From Bacillota bacterium (lineage in GTDB: Bacteria > Bacillota > Dethiobacteria > Dethiobacterales > Dethiobacteraceae), in NCBI GenBank assembly GCA_012841735.1, contig DUUE01000365.1, positions 1 to 6,317 of the forward strand: a stretch of 6,317 nucleotides of DNA. Reading direction: 5' to 3'. The position numbers and the translations under genes were made by a program. This document shows positions 1 to 5,041 of the stretch, in pieces. The notes beneath the pieces are model-generated. The model saw only the letters and a list, made by a program, of their open reading frames with translations, was not told the DNA's origin and did not search any database. How positions within the stretch are numbered: position 1 is the first letter of the stretch; the number at the start of each line of letters is the position of its first letter.

Positions 1-343
1 CAAAAAAAAGTTCACCGACTGCCTGCTGATGGGCGAGGCTGGGGGAAGGTTCCTTTACCAGCTCCCCGTCAAGAATTTCATGGCGCCAGCCTTCTTCCTC
101 CGGCAATGCCAGGTAATCCTGATAGGTGTATTTTTTTCTGTTGCCGTATGCAGATCCTGTTTCCTTTACTTCAGGCTGCGACAAGGCTTTGACCACCTCG
201 TCAAGGTTGTAGCGGTATTGCCTGTTGCCCAGTTCAATATAGGGAATTTTCTTCTCCCTGGTATAGCGCCAGACTGTATCAACAGCAAGGTTTAAAGCGG
301 CGGCCAGGGCGTGGGCGGTAATCAATTCCTTCTCCCAGGGCAT
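1..343 (-). CDS. HTH (excisionase/MerR-like) - Uma2-family nuclease-like fusion protein, 5' part only
   Basis: Reading the minus strand from ATG at 343 gives 114 codons with no stop before the left window edge, so the gene is partial. Residues about 6-55 match the excisionase/MerR-type HTH pattern: an 'ITAHALAAALNL..DTVWRY' helix pair, then 'KKIPYIELGNRQYRY' and 'LDEVVKAL'. After a short linker, residues 70-114 match the start of Uma2/DUF820 proteins: 'YTYQDYLALPEEEGWRHEI', 'LDGEL' and 'PSPSLAHQQAVGELFF'. The family has a PD-(D/E)xK nuclease-like fold, but the catalytic core would lie beyond the edge, so activity cannot be judged. The start is set by GGAGGTGG (355-348) four bases upstream and by a consensus promoter. 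Uma2 proteins are abundant, multicopy and poorly understood; the HTH suggests DNA binding. The domain calls are fairly sure, the biological role unknown. Confidence 0.8.
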   Translation of the reverse strand, partial: MPWEKELITAHALAAALNLAVDTVWRYTREKKIPYIELGNRQYRYNLDEVVKALSQPEVKETGSAYGNRKKYTYQDYLALPEEEGWRHEILDGELVKEPSPSLAHQQAVGELFF

Positions 344-361
344 ATAACCACCTCCGCCTTG

Positions 362-391
362 ATTGTAATGCTTGCAGCAAACTCATGTCAA
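362..391 (-). promoter_or_regulatory. SigA-type promoter for the HTH-Uma2 gene
   Basis: On the minus strand there is a perfect -35 TTGACA (391-386), an 18-base spacer and a -10 TACAAT (367-362, five of six consensus bases). The predicted transcription start near 355 lies at the Shine-Dalgarno itself, so the mRNA leader would be only about a dozen bases. That is tight but workable. Confidence 0.6.
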
Positions 392-397
392 GCAGTA

Positions 398-425
398 TTA
401 ACTGATAACAACTGTCTATTAAAAT
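398..425 (+). promoter_or_regulatory. Weak candidate promoter toward the macrodomain gene
   Basis: TTAACT (398-403), a 16-base spacer and TAAAAT (420-425) form a modest SigA-like match pointing right, back to back with the minus-strand promoter. If used, it would give a leader of about 130 bases that contains both hairpins described at 435-460 and 488-512. The match is weak enough that it could be chance in an AT-rich spacer. Confidence 0.25.
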
Positions 426-434
426 ATTCTGGGC

Positions 435-460
435 AAAAGCTGCTCCAAGCAGACTTTTTT
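435..460 (+). terminator. Hairpin followed by T-run in the divergent spacer
   Basis: AAAAG-CTGCT (435-444) pairs with AGCAG-a-CTTTT (448-458, one bulged A) over a 3-base loop, and the T-run continues to 460. The shape is that of a weak intrinsic terminator or attenuator. No plus-strand gene ends upstream, so it would act only on a leader transcript of the macrodomain gene. Because the arms are A- and T-rich it could also act on the other strand. Confidence 0.3.
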
Positions 461-487
461 AGGCAACCTGCGCTGTGAATGCCCTTT

Positions 488-512
488 CTCTTAACAAAAA
501 AGGGATTAAGAG
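488..512. repeat. Inverted repeat upstream of the macrodomain gene
   Basis: CTCTTAA (488-494) and TTAAGAG (506-512) are perfect 7-base inverted arms separated by 11 bases, about 50 bases before the macrodomain start codon. An overlapping CCCTTT/AAAGGG pair (482-487 and 499-504) is also possible. It could be an operator or a minor hairpin; nothing ties it to a specific regulator. Confidence 0.3.
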
Positions 513-563
513 GCAATGGCTAGAATATTAGCGTAACAATTATTACTGTTGGAGGTAGACGCC

Positions 564-1031
564 ATGCCGTTTCACATTGTCAATAATGACATTACAAAAA
601 TGCAGGTGGATGCCATTGTTAATGCCGCCAACACATCGCTGAAGATGGGCGGGGGAGTGTGCGGTGCCATTTTCAGAGCTGCCGGTGCGGAGCAGCTGCA
701 GGCTGCGTGTGATGCCATTGGCGGCTGCCGGACCGGCCAGGCAGTAATAACCCCGGGTTACAAACTGCCGGCCAAATACGTCATCCATACACCGGGACCG
801 GTCTGGCAGGGCGGCGATAAAGGGGAGGAGCAGCTCCTGCGCAGCTGCTATCTTTCTTCCCTGGAGCTTGCCAAACAGCACGGCTGCAAATCGGTAGCCT
901 TCCCGCTCATCTCCGCGGGCATCTACGGTTACCCGAAAGAGCAGGCAATGAAAGTGGCAACCACCGCCATCGGGGACTTCCTGCGTGACAACGACGACGG
1001 GATGGATGTTTATCTTGTTTTGTTCGGCTAA
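564..1031 (+). CDS. Macrodomain protein, O-acetyl-ADP-ribose deacetylase/ADP-ribose hydrolase-like, C-terminus short
   Basis: The 155-residue product is almost entirely a macrodomain, the fold that binds ADP-ribose and in this branch removes O-acetyl or protein-linked ADP-ribose groups in the cytoplasm. Visible signatures are 'VDAIVNAANTSL' (15-26) with the family asparagines N20 and N23, the glycine-rich 'MGGGVCGAIFRAAG' loop (28-41), 'GYKLPAKYVIHTPGPVW' in the middle, and the phosphate-binding 'PLISAGIYGYP' loop. The GGGV-x-G position carries Cys33, where YmdB-type enzymes have Asp; I recall Cys there in some Firmicutes relatives. The start is ATG at 564, set by GGAGG (551-555); the TTG at 549 overlaps that site and is unlikely. 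The protein stops directly after 'DVYLVLFG', about 20 residues before the usual family end, possibly through a frameshift. It is probably monocistronic. Confidence 0.88.
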   Translation: MPFHIVNNDITKMQVDAIVNAANTSLKMGGGVCGAIFRAAGAEQLQAACDAIGGCRTGQAVITPGYKLPAKYVIHTPGPVWQGGDKGEEQLLRSCYLSSLELAKQHGCKSVAFPLISAGIYGYPKEQAMKVATTAIGDFLRDNDDGMDVYLVLFG

Positions 1032-1368
1032 CCGGCGTTGTTTTTACCATGTCCCGGAATTATGGTGTAATCGGGAAAAAATCATGAGGGGATGGCCATC
1101 CTCCCGTCTTGCTTGTGTGTCCTTTACAATGCAAGAAATCATGAACAGTATCCCTTACCTGCCGAATATCTAAATTAGTTTTCTACACAAAGCATTGAGT
1201 TTAACCAAATCTTCTCCGGCGACGGCACACAGCTCCCCGACGGGGCTGAATTTTACTTCCAGTAAGCCCAGGTTCTGCTGCAGGCGAAAAATAGAAGTAT
1301 TGCAGGGATAACTGACTTTTTTGAACAGACCCGATTTAAAGAACCGGTTTAAAAGGAGGGAATTGCTC
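1032..1368. other. Gene-poor spacer between macrodomain and regulator genes
   Basis: I see no convincing complete gene in these 337 bases. The first part, in the +1 frame relative to the macrodomain gene, may hold its lost C-terminal tail (see findings). A GC-rich hairpin followed by AATTTTACTT lies at 1230-1256. A minus-strand open frame (stop near 1170) has a protein-like end but no ribosome site. Just before the next gene, AACCGGTT (1342-1349) is flanked by TTTAAA and TTAAA, a near-palindrome that could be an autoregulatory site. No clear promoter was found. Confidence 0.5.
1230..1256 (+). terminator. Possible intrinsic terminator after the macrodomain gene
   Basis: CAGC-T-CC (1230-1236) pairs with GG-G-GCTG (1242-1248, including one G-U pair; CCCC/GGGG is an alternative register) around a short loop, followed by AATTTTACTT. 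It sits 200 bases after the macrodomain stop, farther than usual. The T-tract is short and interrupted, so the call is weak. Confidence 0.3.
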
Positions 1369-2319
1369 ATGGATTTGAGTTTTCGCGCGCTTATGGAAAG
1401 GTATCTTCAGAGGTGCCAGCCGGATGTAAAGAACCCTTCTATTCAAAAATTTATAGGTAAACTGGATGAACAGATTGAACAAGTCCAAACGAGGAAAGAA
1501 CTGTCTGAAAAAATTAGCTACGCGATCGATCATGTTCTTATCTCTTACCGTAGGGATAAAGGGAAACTGGTGCGCTTTATTTCTGGCTTTCGCCGCTTTT
1601 TACAGCAAAAGGAAAACATCATAATTGAGGCATCAGTTTTTTCAGCAGAGATTATAGATGATCCGGCTGAAAGGAGAATTCGCATTGCCTGTTTTTTACA
1701 CGAACCCAAAGAGATGAAAGAAATAGTATCGCATTTTTTTGCCAGTGACAGGACAATCAGAAAAGATTTGGCTGCCTTACGCGACGGGATTACTTTCATG
1801 GGCCAAAAAATACAAATTGAAAAGGTACGGGAAGGGAGAAAGATCCGATACAAATCCACACTGCATCCTGTTTTCCTCCCCCTAAATTTAACAGAAGTTT
1901 ATGTCTTAACAGTAGGTTTATTGAATGCGATTCCTGCAAGCCATCCTTTTTATATACATTATCAGTACCTGGCTAACTTTATTTACAGCCAGTTGTCCGA
2001 TTACGGAAAACAAATTATATCTAATGCTGCAGAAGCACAGGACACCGCTTACTTATTCCCGGACGATTTCAAAATTGTAAGAGGTTACCGTGATGAGCTT
2101 ACACTGATAGAGCGGCGGGAAGGCGCGCTTGCTTATATGTTAAAACGGATGGAGGAATGTGACATCACCTATGTTGAAAACGGAAACAACAAAAAAATCC
2201 GTGGCAGAATACGGATTTCAGGCAGAAACGCCGAGTATATTGCAGTAAAGACAAAAAATAAGACAGTAGAAATAGAATATGCAAAAATAATTAGCATTGT
2301 CCCGGTCGAGTACCGTTAA
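1369..2319 (+). CDS. Probable HTH transcriptional regulator with WYL-like C-terminal region
   Basis: A soluble 316-residue protein. The start is ATG at 1369, fixed by a very strong AAAGGAGGG (1352-1360) eight bases upstream; a TTG at 1321 in the same frame lacks such a site. The first ~95 residues are charged and helical and unassigned. Residues about 102-151 look like a DeoR/HTH_11-type winged helix: a helical 'RRIRIACFLHEP', 'KEIVSHFFASDRTIRKDLAALRDG' with the recognition helix around 'DRTIRKDL', then the 'KIQIEKV' wing. The middle 'HPVFLPLNLTEVYVLTVGLLNAI' resembles the linker of WYL-type regulators. The last ~65 residues ('CDITYVENG', 'GRIRISGR', 'YIAVKTKNKTVEIEYAKI') fit a small Sm/SH3-like barrel as in WYL proteins, although the W-Y-L triad is absent. 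No membrane or enzyme motifs. The gene stops 80 bases before the tandem-GGCT gene on the same strand, and it may regulate that gene. Confidence 0.65.
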   Translation: MDLSFRALMERYLQRCQPDVKNPSIQKFIGKLDEQIEQVQTRKELSEKISYAIDHVLISYRRDKGKLVRFISGFRRFLQQKENIIIEASVFSAEIIDDPAERRIRIACFLHEPKEMKEIVSHFFASDRTIRKDLAALRDGITFMGQKIQIEKVREGRKIRYKSTLHPVFLPLNLTEVYVLTVGLLNAIPASHPFYIHYQYLANFIYSQLSDYGKQIISNAAEAQDTAYLFPDDFKIVRGYRDELTLIERREGALAYMLKRMEECDITYVENGNNKKIRGRIRISGRNAEYIAVKTKNKTVEIEYAKIISIVPVEYR

Positions 2320-2349
2320 AATGGAAACTGAGTTGCCGTTTTTCCCATG

Positions 2350-2377
2350 CTTGGTGCCTTATAATAAGGGCACCAAG
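2350..2377. promoter_or_regulatory. Perfect dyad around an exact TATAAT: candidate operator/promoter of the tandem-GGCT gene
   Basis: CTTGGTGCC (2350-2358) and GGCACCAAG (2369-2377) are perfect 9-base inverted arms. The 10-base centre contains the end of an exact -10 hexamer, TATAAT (2360-2365). The nearest -35-like TTGCCG (2333-2338) is 21 bases away, too far for an ordinary SigA promoter, so activation or another -35 would be needed. No T-run follows the second arm (TCTTAAA), which argues against a terminator. Additional outer pairing, CCCAT (2344-2348) with ATGGG (2384-2388), would reach the edge of the Shine-Dalgarno. A repressor or activator site is the best reading; an RNA hairpin is the alternative. 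Confidence 0.5.
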
Positions 2378-2385
2378 TCTTAAAT

Positions 2386-2392
2386 GGGGAGG
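2386..2392 (+). promoter_or_regulatory. Ribosome binding site of the tandem-GGCT gene
   Basis: GGGGAGG lies seven bases before ATG at 2400 and fixes that start. Its 5' G residues can pair with the CCCAT at 2344-2348 if a read-through transcript from the regulator gene folds, which would partly occlude the site. Confidence 0.75.
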
Positions 2393-2399
2393 AATTAAC

Positions 2400-3566
2400 A
2401 TGAAGAAAATATTTGTATACGGTACTCTGATGAAAGGGTTAAGTAACCATTACCTGTTACAGGAAGCAAAGTTCATTTGTCCTGCCACACTTAATGGGTA
2501 TGGCCTCTATTGCGTAACGCCGGATTTTCCGGGAATTGTTCCCATGCACGGTGCTGCTGTTCGTGGGGAAGTTTATGAGGTGAACAATAAAACACTGGAA
2601 CATCTTGATGCCCTGGAAGCTGAAGGAGCGCTGTATGTACGCCAGAAAGCAGAATGTACTCTGGGAGACGGCACATTAATACAAGCTTATGTTTATGTCT
2701 GGCGCGGCAAAACCAGTAAAAATGATTTTGTTCCGTACGATTTTACCCCCTGGCATCCAGGTGTGCTGAATGAGGTGGAAACGGGTATAGGTAAAAACTT
2801 TTTTTACTTCTTTGCTTATGGGCGTTATTGCAATGTACGTGAAGTAAAAAAGTTATTTAGCAACTCCGGTGTAGCTGCAGATCCGGATATAATAGGAGTA
2901 GGAGTTTATCGTAACCATAAACTTGCTTTTACGAGAAAGAAAAACAATGGTTACGGCGCCTTGGATTTGATTCCGGCAGACGGCGATTACGTACTTGGCA
3001 CGATTTACCGTATACCCCTAGACTTATTGCCGGTTTTCAACAAAAAAGAGGGGCATCCACATTGTTATACCCGCAAGGCTATCCGTGTAATTTGCGGGGG
3101 GAAACCAATGATGGTGCAGGCATACCTGGTGGTAGATAAGCATTTGGAAGAAGTTGCGCCGGACCAAGAGTATTACGGTATTGTTTTACAGGGGATGAAG
3201 GACCGTTATCCTGTCTACTTCATAAACAAGTATCTTATCGAGCACTGTAACGATAAGTTTTCTTTTAACAATCCGCTACTGCCAGAACAGCTTTTGTATC
3301 ATTACAATTTACACAATGAATATCAGGACACTTATTTTTCCGATTTAATCAGACGATTGGCAATCCATCTGGGTGATGACAATGACATTGTTGAAAATAT
3401 TAAACCAACGCCGGAGATGTTTCGCATCCTGGTGAAACTAACAGACATGTACATAAGGGGAGCGCTCGATTACAGTCATCTTATTCCGAGAGAACTAACC
3501 AATCGTTTAGCAGCAGAATTTGAACGGCTTACAGGTTTGTTTATGAGGAGAGTACCAAATCACTGA
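2400..3566 (+). CDS. Tandem gamma-glutamylcyclotransferase-like (GGCT/AIG2) protein with unassigned C-terminal domain
   Basis: A 388-residue soluble protein carrying two GGCT-fold domains in one chain. Domain 1 (about 1-103) starts with 'IFVYGTLMKG' (VYGTL at 6-10), has 'GEVYEV' and 'LDALEAEGALYVRQ', with Glu73 at the position of the family's catalytic acid, and ends in 'AYVYVWRG'. It resembles the short YtfP/GGACT branch. Domain 2 (about 134-247) has 'FFAYGRYCN' (139-145 in place of the usual AYGSN), 'HKLAFTRK', 'GYGALDLIPADGD', 'VLGTIYRI' and 'FNKKEGHPHCYTRKAI', with Glu217 as candidate catalytic acid. It is closer to the ordinary GGCT branch. Residues about 265-388 are mostly helical and unrecognised. 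Family enzymes cyclise gamma-glutamyl groups to 5-oxoproline, releasing an amine or amino acid; the substrate here is unknown. Single-domain relatives are typically 100-190 residues. It lies downstream of the HTH regulator across a dyad; both genes are AT-rich compared with their neighbours. Confidence 0.8.
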   Translation: MKKIFVYGTLMKGLSNHYLLQEAKFICPATLNGYGLYCVTPDFPGIVPMHGAAVRGEVYEVNNKTLEHLDALEAEGALYVRQKAECTLGDGTLIQAYVYVWRGKTSKNDFVPYDFTPWHPGVLNEVETGIGKNFFYFFAYGRYCNVREVKKLFSNSGVAADPDIIGVGVYRNHKLAFTRKKNNGYGALDLIPADGDYVLGTIYRIPLDLLPVFNKKEGHPHCYTRKAIRVICGGKPMMVQAYLVVDKHLEEVAPDQEYYGIVLQGMKDRYPVYFINKYLIEHCNDKFSFNNPLLPEQLLYHYNLHNEYQDTYFSDLIRRLAIHLGDDNDIVENIKPTPEMFRILVKLTDMYIRGALDYSHLIPRELTNRLAAEFERLTGLFMRRVPNH

Positions 3567-3575
3567 AAAAATTAA

Positions 3576-3610
3576 CGGGCTGCCGGCATGTGAGAATACC
3601 CGGCAGCCCG
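3576..3610. terminator. Strong 11-bp GC-rich hairpin after the tandem-GGCT gene
   Basis: CGGGCTGCCGG (3576-3586) and CCGGCAGCCCG (3600-3610) are perfectly complementary with a 13-base loop, starting ten bases after the GGCT stop codon. The preceding AAAAAATTAA means that the canonical stem plus T-tract appears on the minus strand. In the plus direction no T-run follows (CATCCCTGG). It may still end or pause plus-strand transcription, or protect the 3' end. Confidence 0.55.
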
Positions 3611-3653
3611 CATCCCTGGTGCTAATATTAATGGGGAGATGGAGTGATAGTTA

Positions 3654-4832
3654 ATGGCTGATGTTATTATTAAAGAATGCCGGGAATATGATACGGAAGT
3701 CATTAAGGCGCAAATTAATGCCGGAATGGAGTTGCTTGGCGGCTGGGGGCGCTTTGTTGCCCCGGGGATGAAAGTCCTGCTGAAAGTTAACCTGATTGGC
3801 CCAAAAAAACCCGATTCGGCGGCGGTTACGCATGCCGGATTTGTACGGGCGCTGGTGCAGATTCTTAAAAATCTGGGCTGCGAAGTGTGGCTTGGAGACA
3901 GTTCGGGGGGTGCTATTGCCGGTATCGCCCCCACTGCCCAGAGTTTTCAGGTTTCCGGCCTGGCCAAGGTGGCTGAGGAAGAGGGGGCCGTGATTAAGAA
4001 TTTTGACAGGGAAGGTGCTGTTGGGGTTAAATCAGAGAGCGGTTACGTAGAGGGCATGTATTTGGCCAAACCCATGTTTGAGGCTGATTTTGTTATTAAT
4101 GTGCCAAAGCTGAAGACACATTCGGCCACCTTGTTTACCGGCGCCGTGAAGAACCTGTTTGGCTGTATCCCGGGCCTGAAAAAGGCCGGCTACCACCGTT
4201 TGGCGCCGGATCCCAGGGACCTGGGTACTGTGCTTTATGATATTCACCGGGCTGTAAAAGCCGGCCTGCATATCATGGACGGCATTGTTGCCATGCAGGG
4301 GGAAGGACCGACGGCAGGCCAGGTGTATCCGGCCGGGAAAATACTTATCAGTACCGACCCGCTGGCACTGGATACAGTGGCTGCAGCCATGCTGGGCATG
4401 GACATTGCTGGGATACCCATGCTGCTGACTGTGAAAGAGCGGGGGCTGGGAACAGCAGATATGGACAAGATCAGGATTGCGGGTGATTATGCTTCTCCTC
4501 CTGTTCTGCAGGGGTTTAAGCTGCCGAAACGCTACCGCCGCACTGCTATGGGAAACCCTGCCATGGTGGTGAAAGTAATAGATTTTCTGCGGACGCGGCC
4601 TTTCATTAACACTAAACTTTGCAAAAACTGCAATATGTGCGTGGAAAGCTGCCCGGTAGAGGCTATTGACCAGGAGACAAAAATAATCAATTACAAAGTA
4701 TGTATAGAGTGTATGTGCTGTCACGAACTCTGCCTGCACAAAGCGGTAGGCCTGCGCCAGGATAACCGGCTGGCAGCTTTCCTGATGAATCTTTACAATA
4801 AGGTCACTGCGGCAAGGGCTGCCAGAGGTTAA
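3654..4832 (+). CDS. DUF362 domain protein with C-terminal 2x[4Fe-4S] ferredoxin domain
   Basis: A 392-residue cytoplasmic protein. Residues about 3-290 are a DUF362 domain: 'VLLKVNLIGPKKPDSAAVTH' (41-60), 'VWLGDSSGG' (78-86), 'ADFVINVPKLKTHSATLFTG' (144-163) followed by 'AVKNLFG', and 'ISTDPLALDTVAAAMLG'. The C-terminus holds two cluster motifs, C323-x2-C326-x2-C329-x3-C333-P and C350-x2-C353-x2-C356-x3-C360, with an extra Cys355. Together they should bind two [4Fe-4S] clusters as in bacterial ferredoxins. DUF362-ferredoxin proteins are common in anaerobes and are taken to be electron-transfer or cluster-related proteins; no reaction is established that I can name. ATG at 3654 has a GGAG (3641-3644) nine bases upstream. 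It has its own downstream terminator and appears monocistronic. GC content is visibly higher than in the preceding gene pair. Length is normal and all cluster cysteines are present. Confidence 0.9.
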   Translation: MADVIIKECREYDTEVIKAQINAGMELLGGWGRFVAPGMKVLLKVNLIGPKKPDSAAVTHAGFVRALVQILKNLGCEVWLGDSSGGAIAGIAPTAQSFQVSGLAKVAEEEGAVIKNFDREGAVGVKSESGYVEGMYLAKPMFEADFVINVPKLKTHSATLFTGAVKNLFGCIPGLKKAGYHRLAPDPRDLGTVLYDIHRAVKAGLHIMDGIVAMQGEGPTAGQVYPAGKILISTDPLALDTVAAAMLGMDIAGIPMLLTVKERGLGTADMDKIRIAGDYASPPVLQGFKLPKRYRRTAMGNPAMVVKVIDFLRTRPFINTKLCKNCNMCVESCPVEAIDQETKIINYKVCIECMCCHELCLHKAVGLRQDNRLAAFLMNLYNKVTAARAARG

Positions 4833-4873
4833 GAATTGCAGAACCGTAGTTTTGGGACAAAATGGCTGTTGGA

Positions 4874-4928
4874 GACGCCCCGGTACTGCTGCTGGTGCGG
4901 TAGTGCAGCAAAAGGGGGGCGTCTTTTA
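4874..4928 (+). terminator. Intrinsic terminator of the DUF362-ferredoxin gene
   Basis: GACGCCCC (4874-4881) pairs with GGGGCGTC (4916-4923), enclosing a second stem TGCTGC/GCAGCA (4887-4892 and 4905-4910). TTTTACTTTT follows. It lies about 40 bases after the stop codon at 4832, on the correct strand for that gene. Confidence 0.8.
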
Positions 4929-4954
4929 CTTTTCGGTTAAAGCATGGCCGGCGG

Positions 4955-4997
4955 TGCAAATAAAAACGGGTTACAGGCGTTGTGCCCGTAACCCGTT
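4955..4997 (-). terminator. Intrinsic terminator of the ABC permease operon
   Basis: On the minus strand AACGGGTTAC (4997-4988) pairs perfectly with GTAACCCGTT (4974-4965) over a 13-base loop, and the transcript then runs into TTTTTATTT. It is about 45 bases past the permease stop at 5042 and faces the DUF362 terminator, so the two convergent units are cleanly insulated. Confidence 0.8.
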
Positions 4998-5041
4998 GGT
5001 GATGAAGCTGGGAGGCAGTGAAAGGCAGGGTGATCGTGATT

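Noticed and set aside
12..30. Apparent frameshift and early stop in the Uma2 part
   Set aside because: A first reading suggested a TGA at 14-12, but careful re-reading of the complement shows the frame stays open (SLAHQQAVGELFF) to the edge.
549..563. TTG start at 549 for the macrodomain protein
   Set aside because: The TTG overlaps the GGAGG that serves ATG at 564; the macrodomain fold begins right at that ATG.
1321..1368. TTG start at 1321 for the regulator
   Set aside because: AAAGGAGGG is placed eight bases before ATG at 1369, and the extra 16 residues would be encoded by the ribosome site region.
4032..4739. 235-codon open frame on the minus strand inside the DUF362 gene
   Set aside because: It lies fully opposite a well-supported gene with intact DUF362 and ferredoxin motifs, and its translation shows no domain.
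564..4832. A single defence or antitoxin island joining macrodomain, Uma2, GGCT and DUF362 genes
   Set aside because: The genes have separate promoters or terminators, different composition and no recognised defence effector; only the regulator-GGCT pair shows evidence of belonging together.
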